DNA of 64,000 bases from Alphaproteobacteria bacterium (GTDB lineage Bacteria > Pseudomonadota > Alphaproteobacteria > Micavibrionales > Micavibrionaceae). The stretch lies in assembly GCA_028289285.1 (NCBI GenBank), contig JANQRF010000002.1, positions 1,266,860 through 1,330,859 of the forward strand, written 5' to 3'. Position numbers and translations under genes: made by a program. The notes beneath the pieces were generated by a model. The model made no database searches. It saw only the letters and a program-made list of their open reading frames with translations, and was not told the origin of the DNA. Positions 43,661-51,190 of this stretch are shown here, piece by piece. Position 1 is the stretch's first letter. Each line of letters starts with the position of its first letter.

Positions 43661-44272
43661 TTAAAATTTATCTGTCTGGTTGCCGGCAACGGTCCAGCCC
43701 GGACGCTGTGTGCGGCCGAACAGTTCGAGATACGGACCTTCAAAAAGATTTTCGATCAGCGGGATCATTTCATCGGGCTTACGCGAATGTTGCCGCCGCA
43801 GCGTATTGACCATGATCTCCTGGATGTCATCGATCTCTTTGGGCCAGTCACCGGTGAGCAAAAGATTGCGTGTGCCCTTGTTTTTGATTTTGGGCGCGCC
43901 GTGCGTGCCGATCAGGAAAAGCTCGGCCGCGCCTCGCAGGATAAACCCCGTGCCCATTGACGGGTTGCCTGTCCCTGCCATTTTGACCCACGGCCCGCCG
44001 GTTTTACGCTGAAAGCCCCAGGCGCGCATCAGCTCGATCGCATCGACCAGAAAATCCCGCTCCTGATCTGCGGCGAAAACCGTCCACATCACCATGACCG
44101 AGTTTGGCGCCGCGGCAAAAAGAACGTGATCACGCAGGGCGAGCATTTCCTCCTGGCTCATGCACGGATAATGTTTTTGCGGGCTCTTCTCATAGCCCGC
44201 CTCGCCGTACATTTTATATTTCCAGGGCGGATCGACATAAATCACGCCATATTGTCCGGATGGAATTTTCAT
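43661..44272 (-). CDS. MT-A70-family DNA N6-adenine methyltransferase
   Basis: Protein of 203 residues. The catalytic motif DPPW is in YGVIYVDPPWKYKMYG near the N-terminus. The AdoMet-binding and target-recognition parts follow (NSVMVMWTVFAADQERDFLV; GRTQRPGWTVAGNQ at the end). No restriction enzyme is next to it, so it is probably an orphan enzyme that modifies phage DNA against host restriction or changes promoter methylation. The start ATG 44272 is chosen over a Cys-containing extension. Confidence 0.88.
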   Translation of the reverse strand: MKIPSGQYGVIYVDPPWKYKMYGEAGYEKSPQKHYPCMSQEEMLALRDHVLFAAAPNSVMVMWTVFAADQERDFLVDAIELMRAWGFQRKTGGPWVKMAGTGNPSMGTGFILRGAAELFLIGTHGAPKIKNKGTRNLLLTGDWPKEIDDIQEIMVNTLRRQHSRKPDEMIPLIENLFEGPYLELFGRTQRPGWTVAGNQTDKF

Positions 44273-45072
44273 GCATACACCTCGCATAATCTGCGGTGTC
44301 CTTCGGCGAATGCCGGATCATCAATGACAAAGCCGGAGCGGTCATGCAGCGCCGGACCTTTGGCACGCAGGCCGATTACAACCGGCGCATCGTGCCAGTC
44401 ATATTCGCCGTAGCGCCAGTCATGCTCATCGCCATCAATGACGTGAAAGCGCCGTGTTCCAAAAGGATTTGATCCGGGGATCATTAAGAATTTCGGCAGA
44501 TCGGGACCGCGGAACACGGCCGCGATATTCATGCCGTTCCTTGCAGCCTCGAGGCAGGCATTTTGATTATCTTCACTGCGGGAAAAAACCAGGCGGTAAT
44601 TGTCCGGCAGTAGTTCGCGGCTGCGCTTGGCGATTTTCGTGTAATCCATGAAACACACATTGGGAAAGCGCGCCATGATGTTCGGATAAAAATCGTTGTT
44701 TTCGTCAATGAAGGGTACGCGCTCCCACATAATGTCGCTTGTCGCATTGAGCCGCACGCCGCAGAGAAAACCCTGCTCGATGGCATTCATCCGCACATTA
44801 TAAATTTCCGCGGCGAGCTGGCGCATAAAGGCCGGGCGATCTTCAAAATAAAAGCGCGTGCGTTTTTCCCGGCAGGTTTGTTTTTTACTGTACTTAAAGC
44901 CGGCATAATTTAGGCAGGATTTCGTGCAGCCGGCCGATCGCATCGGGCAGACCTCATAGCCGGAAGATTTGGCCGGGGCAAGATGCATCACAGCCGTCAG
45001 AACGCCAATATCCATGTTCTTTTTAATCTTCGGGTGACGATCGATCTGAGAGAGAAGTTTTATTTCAGGCAT
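44269..45072 (-). CDS. Gene product 88-like protein
   Basis: Protein of 267 residues with the pattern of the mycobacteriophage gp88 family: the Cys-rich region YEVCPMRSAGCTKSCLNYAG, then YSKKQTCREKRTRFYFEDR and VRLNATSDIMWERVPF. Function of the family is unknown. The clustered cysteines suggest a metal or Fe-S site. It overlaps the methyltransferase gene by 4 bp and the upstream gene by 8 bp, and so forms a tight pair with the methyltransferase. Confidence 0.7.
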   Translation of the reverse strand: MPEIKLLSQIDRHPKIKKNMDIGVLTAVMHLAPAKSSGYEVCPMRSAGCTKSCLNYAGFKYSKKQTCREKRTRFYFEDRPAFMRQLAAEIYNVRMNAIEQGFLCGVRLNATSDIMWERVPFIDENNDFYPNIMARFPNVCFMDYTKIAKRSRELLPDNYRLVFSRSEDNQNACLEAARNGMNIAAVFRGPDLPKFLMIPGSNPFGTRRFHVIDGDEHDWRYGEYDWHDAPVVIGLRAKGPALHDRSGFVIDDPAFAEGHRRLCEVYA

Positions 45073-45895
45073 TGAACTCCCCTCCTCCCAGGCTTGAACT
45101 TGTCCGGGGCGTGGACGGATCACGGCTTGGCAGCGGCGTATTATCAATCACCTTTTCAATGACGGTCTCCCCGGAATAATCCGGCACACCATCGACAACT
45201 TTGCCCTTGCCCGTGGTTTCAATATTTTTGGAAACTGCAAGCGCCGCGGCCAGCCGCCGGCCGGAGTCATCATCGCCCCGGTCGGATGTTGCCCCAGGAG
45301 AGACGGGCTGCGCATTCAGTCTTTTGATGATTTCAAAATAAACGCGCCCGCCAATCTTGCATTTTTTAATCCAGCCGCGGCTGATCAAACCTTCGAGAAA
45401 ACTTTGAATGCCCGGCGGACCGGAAGGGTTTTGGTCTTTCACTGCGATCGCCGAGGGTGTCAGGTCGAGGCCTTCATCCGCCATCACAACCATGATGTCG
45501 TAAATTTGTTGTTGCCTGCGCGTCAGACCGTTTTGATTTTTCCATTTGCCGCGCATGATGTTGGTCGGCGATGGCCCGTTTATCTTTTTCGGTATCCATG
45601 GTGTGTGGGCAGTTCTTTTAGGCGCCTGCCCAGATTTTTCGACAGGCCCGCTGCCAGAGACTTCACCGGAGGCTTTACGATCACCTTCCTCCGTCTCTGA
45701 CATTGCGGGCTTGCTGTCACTCACCGCAACCTCACCGCTTACGTCGTGAGCGCAATTCGTTTTTTCACCTGATATAAAAGCGTGAATATCACCCGCCAGA
45801 CCGACAAGGCTCTCCCCTGCTTTTGGCGCACCGGAGAGAATTTCAATCGCCCGTTCAACAGACCATTTTTTGAGATCGATTGTGTCCTGACTCAT
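45065..45895 (-). CDS. Winged-helix DNA-binding protein, unknown
   Basis: Protein of 276 residues. The N-terminal 90 residues are acidic and variable, then TRRQQQIYDIMVVMADEGLD / LTPSAIAVKDQNPSGPPGIQ / SFLEGLISRGWIKKCKIGGR has the form of a winged-helix DNA-binding domain. The C-terminal tail is disordered. It probably regulates or initiates early events. Overlaps neighbours by 8 and 4 bp. Confidence 0.55.
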   Translation of the reverse strand: MSQDTIDLKKWSVERAIEILSGAPKAGESLVGLAGDIHAFISGEKTNCAHDVSGEVAVSDSKPAMSETEEGDRKASGEVSGSGPVEKSGQAPKRTAHTPWIPKKINGPSPTNIMRGKWKNQNGLTRRQQQIYDIMVVMADEGLDLTPSAIAVKDQNPSGPPGIQSFLEGLISRGWIKKCKIGGRVYFEIIKRLNAQPVSPGATSDRGDDDSGRRLAAALAVSKNIETTGKGKVVDGVPDYSGETVIEKVIDNTPLPSRDPSTPRTSSSLGGGEFNA

Positions 45896-46068
45896 TTTTT
45901 TTCTCCACTTTTGTCATAGGCCTCTGTCACTGCGTAATGCACCCAGAGGCAAAATTTATGAACAAGTCCCGTCAATTCGCAGACCAGATAAACCGGCCAG
46001 CTAAGCGCCCAGAGAAATCCTCTTTTCAAGGATGCAAAGAAGGTCGCGCACACCGGTAAGCATTTCAT
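45892..46068 (-). CDS. Small membrane protein, 58 aa
   Basis: Start at ATG 46068 has AAAGGAAA upstream. One hydrophobic stretch (FLWALSWPVYLVCELTGLVH) with basic flanks predicts a single-pass inner-membrane protein. Overlaps the upstream gene by 68 bp in another frame. No family recognised; small early phage membrane proteins often alter host envelope or exclusion. Confidence 0.5.
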   Translation of the reverse strand: MKCLPVCATFFASLKRGFLWALSWPVYLVCELTGLVHKFCLWVHYAVTEAYDKSGEKK

Positions 46069-46417
46069 GGTCGATTTCCTTTTGTTTGCGCCGGACCTGA
46101 TCGAGTTCGCGTTGAAGAGTTTCAACGTCCCGTTCAAGCCCTGCGCGCTGTTTGGCAAGAGGGACAATAATGGGCTGGGAAGATGCCTCGAGAATGAGGC
46201 GGTTGAGACGCTCACGCTCGCCGTCCTTTATATGTTTCACGTTGCCGTAAAACAGGTCATGCGCACGCTGCTTTGGAAAGCCCAGGAAGCGGGCCAGTCT
46301 CGGAATATATTGCTTGACGATTTTCTCGCCTGGGCGCGGCGGCAAAAGCTCATAAAAGATTTGCTGCATGTCTGCGCCGGGGACCATTCGAACCTGTTGA
46401 AATGCCTTGTTTTTCAT
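46001..46417 (-). CDS. Hypothetical phage protein, coiled coil
   Basis: Protein of 138 residues. The N-terminal half has a segment resembling a phage DNA-binding helix-turn-helix (RLARFLGFPKQRAHDLFYGN, VKHIKDGERERLNRLILE), and the C-terminal half is a coiled coil (LERDVETLQRELDQVRRKQK). It is the first gene after the Cro-like gene in the leftward operon, separated by 121 bp that include a CAGAAAA-T-TTTTCTG palindrome (46429-46443). Confidence 0.55.
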   Translation of the reverse strand: MKNKAFQQVRMVPGADMQQIFYELLPPRPGEKIVKQYIPRLARFLGFPKQRAHDLFYGNVKHIKDGERERLNRLILEASSQPIIVPLAKQRAGLERDVETLQRELDQVRRKQKEIDHEMLTGVRDLLCILEKRISLGA

Positions 46418-46538
46418 GCGGCCTCCCAGAAAATTTTTCTGAGTATCCAGAAATTTTTTTCGCTAGATTCTGGGTATGCAGAACACGCCGCCGCATAGCC
46501 ATTGGCACAATAAAAACCGGCAAAGACTGGATAATTTG

Positions 46539-46760
46539 TCATGCCGGCGCCTCGCAGACCTGCACTGTCTCAGCCGGATAAAAATCGTTGGCCGTGACCT
46601 GCCCGTCAGTTTCTTTTGTGATGCGCGCCATGACGTCAGGCGTCGGGATGCGCTCGCCGCTGATGTAACGGGAAATCGATGCCTTGCTTTTCAGGCCGAT
46701 TCGCTCGGCGAAATCCTTGGCCTTGATGTTGTTTTTGGAAAGATAGCTATCGAGTTTCAT
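46539..46760 (-). CDS. Cro-like lytic repressor
   Basis: Protein of 73 residues. Its helix-turn-helix (IKAKDFAERIGLKSKASISR, YISGERIPTPDVMARITKET) is typical of small Cro proteins. It is divergent from the CI-like gene across the operator region 46770-46844. Start at ATG 46760 is chosen because it leaves the 17-bp operator in the intergenic region. It would turn off the repressor side and allow the leftward lytic operon. Confidence 0.8.
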   Translation of the reverse strand: MKLDSYLSKNNIKAKDFAERIGLKSKASISRYISGERIPTPDVMARITKETDGQVTANDFYPAETVQVCEAPA

Positions 46761-46769
46761 GTCGCCATT

Positions 46770-46844
46770 GTTTCCAATTTGGAAACATTCGTCAAGCAAA
46801 AAAGTTTCCACTTTAGGTAACGACAGGGGTTTCCATTATGGATA
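46770..46844. promoter_or_regulatory. Immunity operators O1-O3
   Basis: Three related sites lie between the divergent repressors: TTTCCA-ATT-TGGAAA (46771-46785, perfect dyad), TTTCCA-CTT-TAGGTA (46805-46819, imperfect) and TTTCCA-TTA-TGGATA (46830-46844, one mismatch, overlapping the CI-like start codon). The position of the last suggests autoregulation. Confidence 0.8.
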
Positions 46845-47200
46845 TATCATTGGGGATGAAGAACAGGATCGAAGAATTCCGCAAGAAAAAAGGGCTTTCG
46901 CAGGAAGCGCTCGGTGATCTGATCGGTGTGCAAAAAGCAAAAATTTCCAAGCTAGAAAATGGCAATCAAAAACTGACAATGGATTATATCACGCGGCTTG
47001 CCGATGCTCTCGGGATCAAACCATGGGAGCTGATCGCGCCGGCCGAAGATATCGACAGGCTCATCCAGAACAAGGAAGAAGAAGACATCGTTAAAATCCG
47101 CCGTCAGTTAAATGAGAAGAAGCAATCTCAATTTGATGCTATGGTGAAAGGAATCGAGCTAGCCATCAAGGCCGAGGAAGAGGACAAAAATGACAGGTAA
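46838..47200 (+). CDS. CI-like lysogeny repressor, no peptidase domain
   Basis: Protein of 120 residues with an XRE helix-turn-helix (RKKKGLSQEALGDLIGVQKA, KISKLENGNQKLTMDYITRL). The C-terminal part is a charged helix (VKIRRQLNEKKQSQFDAMVK), not the S24 self-cleavage domain of CI/LexA. It would repress through O1-O3 and the distant O4-O5, but induction cannot use simple RecA-stimulated autocleavage. It overlaps the superinfection gene by 11 bp. Confidence 0.8.
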   Translation: MDISLGMKNRIEEFRKKKGLSQEALGDLIGVQKAKISKLENGNQKLTMDYITRLADALGIKPWELIAPAEDIDRLIQNKEEEDIVKIRRQLNEKKQSQFDAMVKGIELAIKAEEEDKNDR

Positions 47201-47504
47201 AGCCGATCATATTTTCTGGACTGTTGCCATCATCACGCTGGCCCTTTTCGGGCTGGCCGCTCTTAGCGGAGAAGGCTCGATCTCTTTTGGCGGCATGATC
47301 CTGTTTGCCGTGCTCGCCCTTATTTACCTGATCCCGTCTATCGTGGCCGCCAAGCGCGCGCACCGCAACCGCCATGCCATCATGGCGCTGAATATCCTGC
47401 TTGGCTGGACGTTCCTTGGCTGGGTTGCCGCCCTGATCTGGTCCCTGACCGCGAATACGCAAAGCGAAGATCAAAACGCCGCCAGCACCATCACGCACGC
47501 CTAG
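47190..47504 (+). CDS. Superinfection immunity membrane protein
   Basis: Protein of 104 residues with two or three membrane helices (IFWTVAIITLALFGLAALS; ILFAVLALIYLIPSIVAAKR). The segment AKRAHRNRHAIMALNILLGW / TFLGWVAALIWSL matches the Imm_superinfect family (T4 Imm-like), which blocks DNA entry of related phages at the inner membrane. It is co-expressed with the lysogeny repressor by an 11-bp overlap, as expected for a lysogen-expressed exclusion protein. Confidence 0.85.
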   Translation: MTGKADHIFWTVAIITLALFGLAALSGEGSISFGGMILFAVLALIYLIPSIVAAKRAHRNRHAIMALNILLGWTFLGWVAALIWSLTANTQSEDQNAASTITHA

Positions 47505-47514
47505 AGAAAAGCAA

Positions 47515-47552
47515 CAATAGCCCCCGCCTGGGGATAATGGCGGAGGCTATTG
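47515..47552. terminator. Hairpin between convergent genes
   Basis: CAATAGCCCCCGCC (47515-47528) pairs with GGCGGAGGCTATTG (47539-47552) with a single mismatch. No U run follows on either strand. It separates the repressor/immunity operon from a convergent gene and could act as a bidirectional block or an RNA-stabilising element. Confidence 0.5.
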
Positions 47553-47567
47553 AGCGTGGGGCACCTT

Positions 47568-47909
47568 CTACACCGCAACCGAATCCACAAAAAGACGGCG
47601 GGATTTTTTATCGATCATGTCAAAATATTGCCGGTCGAGATCAATCGCCTGCCGTAAGGTCTGCCTGTAGAGCGTGCGCGCGGTGACAAGGGCCTGCGCG
47701 TGCGCCTCGAGCTCCGTTGCCAGATAACGCCGCTCGACCAGAAAGCGCGAGTTTTTCAGCTTAAGCCGCACACTGCGATATTCATTGATAATTTCAAGGG
47801 TCCGGGTCTTCCAGAGCGCCGTCTGGTCCCATAGCAGCTTCACATCAAAATACTGCACTTCCATGATTTGCTGGGCTTGCAGCCCGAAAATACTCTGTAC
47901 CGTCGTCAT
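47568..47909 (-). CDS. Hypothetical helical protein, 113 aa
   Basis: Start at ATG 47909 is inferred; a longer frame would start inside a TA-rich gap. The product is rich in Leu, Arg and Gln and helical throughout (TRTLEIINEYRSVRLKLKNS; QTLRQAIDLDRQYFDMIDKK). No family recognised. It is alone on the minus strand between the immunity genes and the HTH/GNAT pair. Confidence 0.5.
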   Translation of the reverse strand: MTTVQSIFGLQAQQIMEVQYFDVKLLWDQTALWKTRTLEIINEYRSVRLKLKNSRFLVERRYLATELEAHAQALVTARTLYRQTLRQAIDLDRQYFDMIDKKSRRLFVDSVAV

Positions 47910-48016
47910 TTCCCACTCCACACACATAAAACAAATTAACTAATGATCGTGATTTTTATAGACAAAACATTAAAAAGAAGTTAAAACCGTCGAAAAATAA
48001 CGAAAGATAGTGAATT

Positions 48017-48661
48017 ATGGGTCATATTACAGCAAACCAGATCAGGGCCGCACGGGCTTTACTCGACCTCTCGCAGCGTGATGTCATCGAGGCAACCGGC
48101 CTTGGCGTCAACACGCTTTCCGGCATTGAGAAGGGCGCGCACGATCCCTCGCCCGAAACGGCCGACAAGCTGGAACAATTCTTTACAGGCGCCGGGATTA
48201 CTTTCTCCGGCAATGACGGCGTTGCATTCAAATCCTATCCCGTTATCTATACCGGACGCCTTGGCTTTCAGAAATTTTATGATGACGTTTATCAGACCGC
48301 AAAATCATCCGGTGGATCGATTCGCCTGTTTAACGGCCGGCCGGATAAACTGATCGAATTCCTGGGCGAAGAGTTTTACAAGATGCACGCCGAGCGTATG
48401 GCAAAGATCAAAAACAATTTCGATTTCCAGGTCATCATCCGGCAAGAGGACAGCAACCTGATCGGCGCCGGCTTTGCCAGATATAAATCCCTACCGGAAG
48501 ATGAAATCTTTCCCGATACGGTTTATGTTTACGGCGATAAAGTTGCCTTCATTGAGTTTGGTGAAGATGTTCGATGCGAGGTGACAAAGCGCCAGTCTTT
48601 TGCAGACTTCTTCCGCTACATCTTCGGCTATCTCTGGGATAGCGCCGGAGACATCGAATGA
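48017..48661 (+). CDS. XRE regulator with PLD-like sensor domain
   Basis: Protein of 214 residues: an N-terminal helix-turn-helix (ITANQIRAARALLDLSQRDV; IEATGLGVNTLSGIEKGAHD) and a C-terminal domain of about 130 residues (SGGSIRLFNGRPDKLIEFLG; TVYVYGDKVAFIEFGEDVRC) that resembles TrmB/PLD-like effector-sensing domains. It overlaps the GNAT gene by 4 bp, so the two form one unit. It could be a self-contained regulator of the pair or an antitoxin-like partner. Confidence 0.6.
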   Translation: MGHITANQIRAARALLDLSQRDVIEATGLGVNTLSGIEKGAHDPSPETADKLEQFFTGAGITFSGNDGVAFKSYPVIYTGRLGFQKFYDDVYQTAKSSGGSIRLFNGRPDKLIEFLGEEFYKMHAERMAKIKNNFDFQVIIRQEDSNLIGAGFARYKSLPEDEIFPDTVYVYGDKVAFIEFGEDVRCEVTKRQSFADFFRYIFGYLWDSAGDIE

Positions 48662-49236
48662 CGGGCTTTACCGATTATCACTTCCTGATTTCAAAAGAGG
48701 ATGCGCGGCCGGCAGCTCCGCTCAAAGAGGGCTGGTCTTTTCAGGAAGTACAGCCGGACTATGAGTGTTTTATAAATCTCCTGAAAAAAGTCGGCGGACC
48801 CTATGGCTGGGATCGCAGACCGAGATATCACAATAACCGTGCTTTTTGGGAAAGCAGACTTGCCGCGCCTGAAACCAGAATGTTTTTATTCATGGATGCG
48901 GGTAAGCCGGTTGGCTACTGCCTCACGGGCAGTGCTAAAGAAGATTTAAGCTCGAAATTTCACTGCGCCGCGCGTGATGAAAGCCTGATCGAGATCGAAA
49001 ATTTTGGCCTCTTTCCTGAATTCACACAAAAAGGCTACGGTCCGGCCTTCCTGCAAGCCATGTTCGACGAGCTCTTTACCGATCATGGTCATGTTTACCT
49101 TTCCAGCAGGTCAACAAACGGCCCGAATGTCGTGCCTTTCTACCAAAGCGGCGGGATGACTCTGATCCTGTCAGAGGAAAAACCCGACGATCTTATCCCC
49201 GCCCCTACCGAGCAGAGAAAAAGGCAGTTTGCCTAA
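48658..49236 (+). CDS. GNAT-family acetyltransferase
   Basis: Protein of 192 residues. The GNAT core reads IEIENFGLFPEFTQKGYGPA / FLQAMFDELFTDHGHVYLSS, with the acetyl-CoA loop QKGYGP (Q/RxxGxG/A form). The N-terminal part contains GWDRRPRYHNNRAFWESRLA. Target unknown. It is translationally coupled to the regulator before it. Such HTH/GNAT pairs can be acetyltransferase toxins, tRNA/protein modifiers or resistance enzymes; the sequence does not decide. Confidence 0.7.
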   Translation: MTGFTDYHFLISKEDARPAAPLKEGWSFQEVQPDYECFINLLKKVGGPYGWDRRPRYHNNRAFWESRLAAPETRMFLFMDAGKPVGYCLTGSAKEDLSSKFHCAARDESLIEIENFGLFPEFTQKGYGPAFLQAMFDELFTDHGHVYLSSRSTNGPNVVPFYQSGGMTLILSEEKPDDLIPAPTEQRKRQFA

Positions 49237-49274
49237 GCCGCGAGCCTGATTTTCCCAGCCTCCCTTAAAAATAA

Positions 49275-49323
49275 TTTCCAAAATGGAAACTTTTTTATTG
49301 ACGCATAGTTTCCAGTATGGAAA
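49275..49323. promoter_or_regulatory. Operators O4-O5 and early rightward promoter
   Basis: Two perfect TTTCCA-N3-TGGAAA dyads (49275-49289 and 49309-49323) are 34 bp apart. Between them is a -35-like TTGACG (49298-49303). A repressor bound here would shut the early-right operon, coordinating it with the immunity region 2.5 kb to the left. Confidence 0.8.
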
Positions 49324-49364
49324 CATTCTCCATATCAAAACGCTCAGGATATGGAGAGCAGATC

Positions 49365-49727
49365 ATGCAAAATCATCTCAAAACAGACAGAGAAAACGGC
49401 GGAAACATCGCTCTTTTCCCGGTCGAGAAATGCCACCCGGTACCACAAAGAATCCAGCTTAGTCGCGATATTCCGGCCAGCGATTCGAACATTGTCAAAC
49501 TGCCCATCCATACAACGAACGCATCCGGTCAGGCCGTGCAGCTCGCGCATCCGCTTTACCGCCGCGGCGAGCGCGTGCGGATCAAGAAAACCGGTGAACT
49601 CGGCTGGATTTGCGGCGCCGGGGCGGGCCTCGGGGATCGATGGGTTTATATTGTCCAACTCGCAAGCGGGACCCGGATCAATATCTATGAGCGCAATCTC
49701 GAATTTGCCGGGCGAGGTGTCCTGTGA
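49365..49727 (+). CDS. Early protein with SH3-like domain, 120 aa
   Basis: First gene of the early-right operon. The start at ATG 49365 has GGAGAG upstream; the longer frame would begin inside operator O5. The C-terminal part (GERVRIKKTGELGWICGAGA / GLGDRWVYIVQLASGTRINI) has the pattern of a small SH3-like or KOW-like beta barrel that could bind nucleic acid or ribosome. The N-terminal 50 residues are likely disordered. Confidence 0.55.
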   Translation: MQNHLKTDRENGGNIALFPVEKCHPVPQRIQLSRDIPASDSNIVKLPIHTTNASGQAVQLAHPLYRRGERVRIKKTGELGWICGAGAGLGDRWVYIVQLASGTRINIYERNLEFAGRGVL

Positions 49728-49966
49728 TTGATATTGAAAAAACCTGCGAAGGGCTTGATCGTCTTTATGCAAGCTGGCTGCATTACAAAAATCTGTTAGG
49801 ACCAACCGCCGCGGATATCAGCCTTGTCCTGATCATCTGCCTAACTGCCATCGCACTTTATGAAGCTGCCCCTGTTTTCTTTTTAAGCCTGTGCGCCCTT
49901 TTTTTGGCTTTTCTGGTTTGCGGGATTTTCTGGCAATCACGCCGTCCTGGGAGCGATTTGTCATGA
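49724..49966 (+). CDS. Small membrane protein, 80 aa
   Basis: GTG start overlaps the preceding stop (GTGA). Two hydrophobic segments (DISLVLIICLTAIALYE; VFFLSLCALFLAFLVCGIF) predict a helical hairpin in the inner membrane with both termini cytoplasmic. No family recognised. Early phage membrane proteins of this size often modify host transport or exclude other phages. Confidence 0.5.
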   Translation: MIDIEKTCEGLDRLYASWLHYKNLLGPTAADISLVLIICLTAIALYEAAPVFFLSLCALFLAFLVCGIFWQSRRPGSDLS

Positions 49967-50181
49967 GTGAACAAGACACACCTCTTCCCACATTAAGCAT
50001 GACACTGACCGTTCTCTCGGGCAACTGGCAGGACCTCCAGGATTTAATTTATGACGCTGAGCGGGAAATCGAACGCGCGGCCGAACGCGGGGAAAGCCTG
50101 CACTGGAATGATGAAAGCGGAAGCGCGCGCGGCACGCTTGATCTCAAATTTACCCCGCCAACCGAAAGGATACGACCATGA
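49963..50181 (+). CDS. Hypothetical early protein, 72 aa
   Basis: Starts in the overlap with the upstream gene (ATGA at 49963). The sequence MTLTVLSGNWQDLQDLIYDA / EREIERAAERGESLHWNDES looks like a compact alpha/beta protein. No family known. It is coupled to its neighbours on both sides. Confidence 0.5.
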   Translation: MSEQDTPLPTLSMTLTVLSGNWQDLQDLIYDAEREIERAAERGESLHWNDESGSARGTLDLKFTPPTERIRP

Positions 50182-50618
50182 GTTCTTTAAACGGGCAGAA
50201 TGGCAGCCCGATTATCATGCCCGGCGCTCAGCAAAAAAAGCCGCAGCAAGTGGATGGTGCGCAGATCGCGCAGTTCATAATCACTGAGCTTGAAAAAGCC
50301 TATAGCAGCGGCGCGCTCACCCTGATTGCTGTCCTTCGGAATTTCGAAGGCAAAGGTTTTAAAGCCCGCCTCGCCGACAACATTCCGGCAAACAAAGTCA
50401 TGGTCGAGATCGGCATGGTGACAGTCCGCGACCTGACAAGAGGTGGCTTTCGTACCGACGCGCACCAAGTCATTTCGCTTGGCAAAAATTATGCTGAGCT
50501 TCTCAAACAGGCCGCGATTGATGAAGCCGAAAAAATTAAAAACCCCCCGCAGGCTGCCGTCCAGCCGGCGGGATCATCTTCAACGGGCGGATTAGAGAAA
50601 GGCAAAAATGATGAGTAA
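50178..50618 (+). CDS. Hypothetical early protein, 146 aa
   Basis: Starts at ATGA overlapping the previous gene. The middle domain (IAQFIITELEKAYSSGALTL / IAVLRNFEGKGFKARLADNI) is followed by a disordered Pro/Ala/Gln tail (NPPQAAVQPAGSSS). It overlaps the next gene by 11 bp. No family recognised. Its tight coupling to the Acb2/Tad1-like gene suggests a shared purpose or simply economical packing. Confidence 0.5.
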   Translation: MSSLNGQNGSPIIMPGAQQKKPQQVDGAQIAQFIITELEKAYSSGALTLIAVLRNFEGKGFKARLADNIPANKVMVEIGMVTVRDLTRGGFRTDAHQVISLGKNYAELLKQAAIDEAEKIKNPPQAAVQPAGSSSTGGLEKGKNDE

Positions 50619-50952
50619 CGAAAACGAGATAAACAGCGAGAGCGAAATCAACCTCGAAGATGTTGCCGGTGGTACCGGTTCCAGTGAATCACTTTATCCG
50701 GACAAGGTTGCCGGTGAAGGCCTGCACCGCGTTGTCAATAATGTGCATCGGCACAATTACCGCATCCTGTCAGAGAGTGAAAAAGAAGCGATGAAAGCCG
50801 TCAAGGACCTCGGCCTTGATTTTTCAAATCTCTTGCACGGCATCGGCGAAACCGATCCGGCCGGCGATCGCCTGGCTTCGCGCGAGCTGTCTTTGGCGCA
50901 GACCAAAATCGAAGAGGCGGTCATGTGGGCCGTCAAACATATTACCCGTTAG
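50608..50952 (+). CDS. Acb2/Tad1-family cyclic-nucleotide sponge candidate
   Basis: Protein of 114 residues. The last 70 residues (HNYRILSESEKEAMKAVKDL / GLDFSNLLHGIGETDPAGDR / LASRELSLAQTKIEEAVMWA / VKHITR) match, from memory, the Acb2/Tad1 hairpin family, anti-defence proteins that sequester cyclic oligonucleotides (CBASS) or gcADPR (Thoeris). The characteristic SLAQTKIEEAVMWAVK helix is present. The N-terminal 40 residues are acidic and unlike known members. The identification should be tested by profile search. Confidence 0.6.
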   Translation: MMSNENEINSESEINLEDVAGGTGSSESLYPDKVAGEGLHRVVNNVHRHNYRILSESEKEAMKAVKDLGLDFSNLLHGIGETDPAGDRLASRELSLAQTKIEEAVMWAVKHITR

Positions 50953-50961
50953 GAGGCGCGC

Positions 50962-51171
50962 GTGGACGCATCAATCAAAATCAGAGTTTGGCGACGCAAG
51001 CTGGCAACCACGCCGGACGCTGCGCGCAAGGAGGTTTTAAAAACCTGCGAAATGCTTCTCGCCTGCCACAAGCAGCTTGATCCGACGGAGATCGCCCGCG
51101 CCTTTTCCCAGATGATCAACGGCATCACCTGTCCGGAGGAATATACCGAGCACGGCCTACCCTGTCTTTAA
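50962..51171 (+). CDS. Hypothetical early protein, 69 aa
   Basis: GTG start with AGGAGG 6 bp upstream, a strong ribosome site. The product has KIRVWRRKLATTPDAARKEV and a Cys-containing C-terminal half (CEMLLACHKQLDPTEIARAF). No family known. Between the sponge candidate and parB, on the same transcript. Confidence 0.5.
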   Translation: MDASIKIRVWRRKLATTPDAARKEVLKTCEMLLACHKQLDPTEIARAFSQMINGITCPEEYTEHGLPCL

Positions 51172-51190
51172 CCCCTTTTGAAAGGACAAT

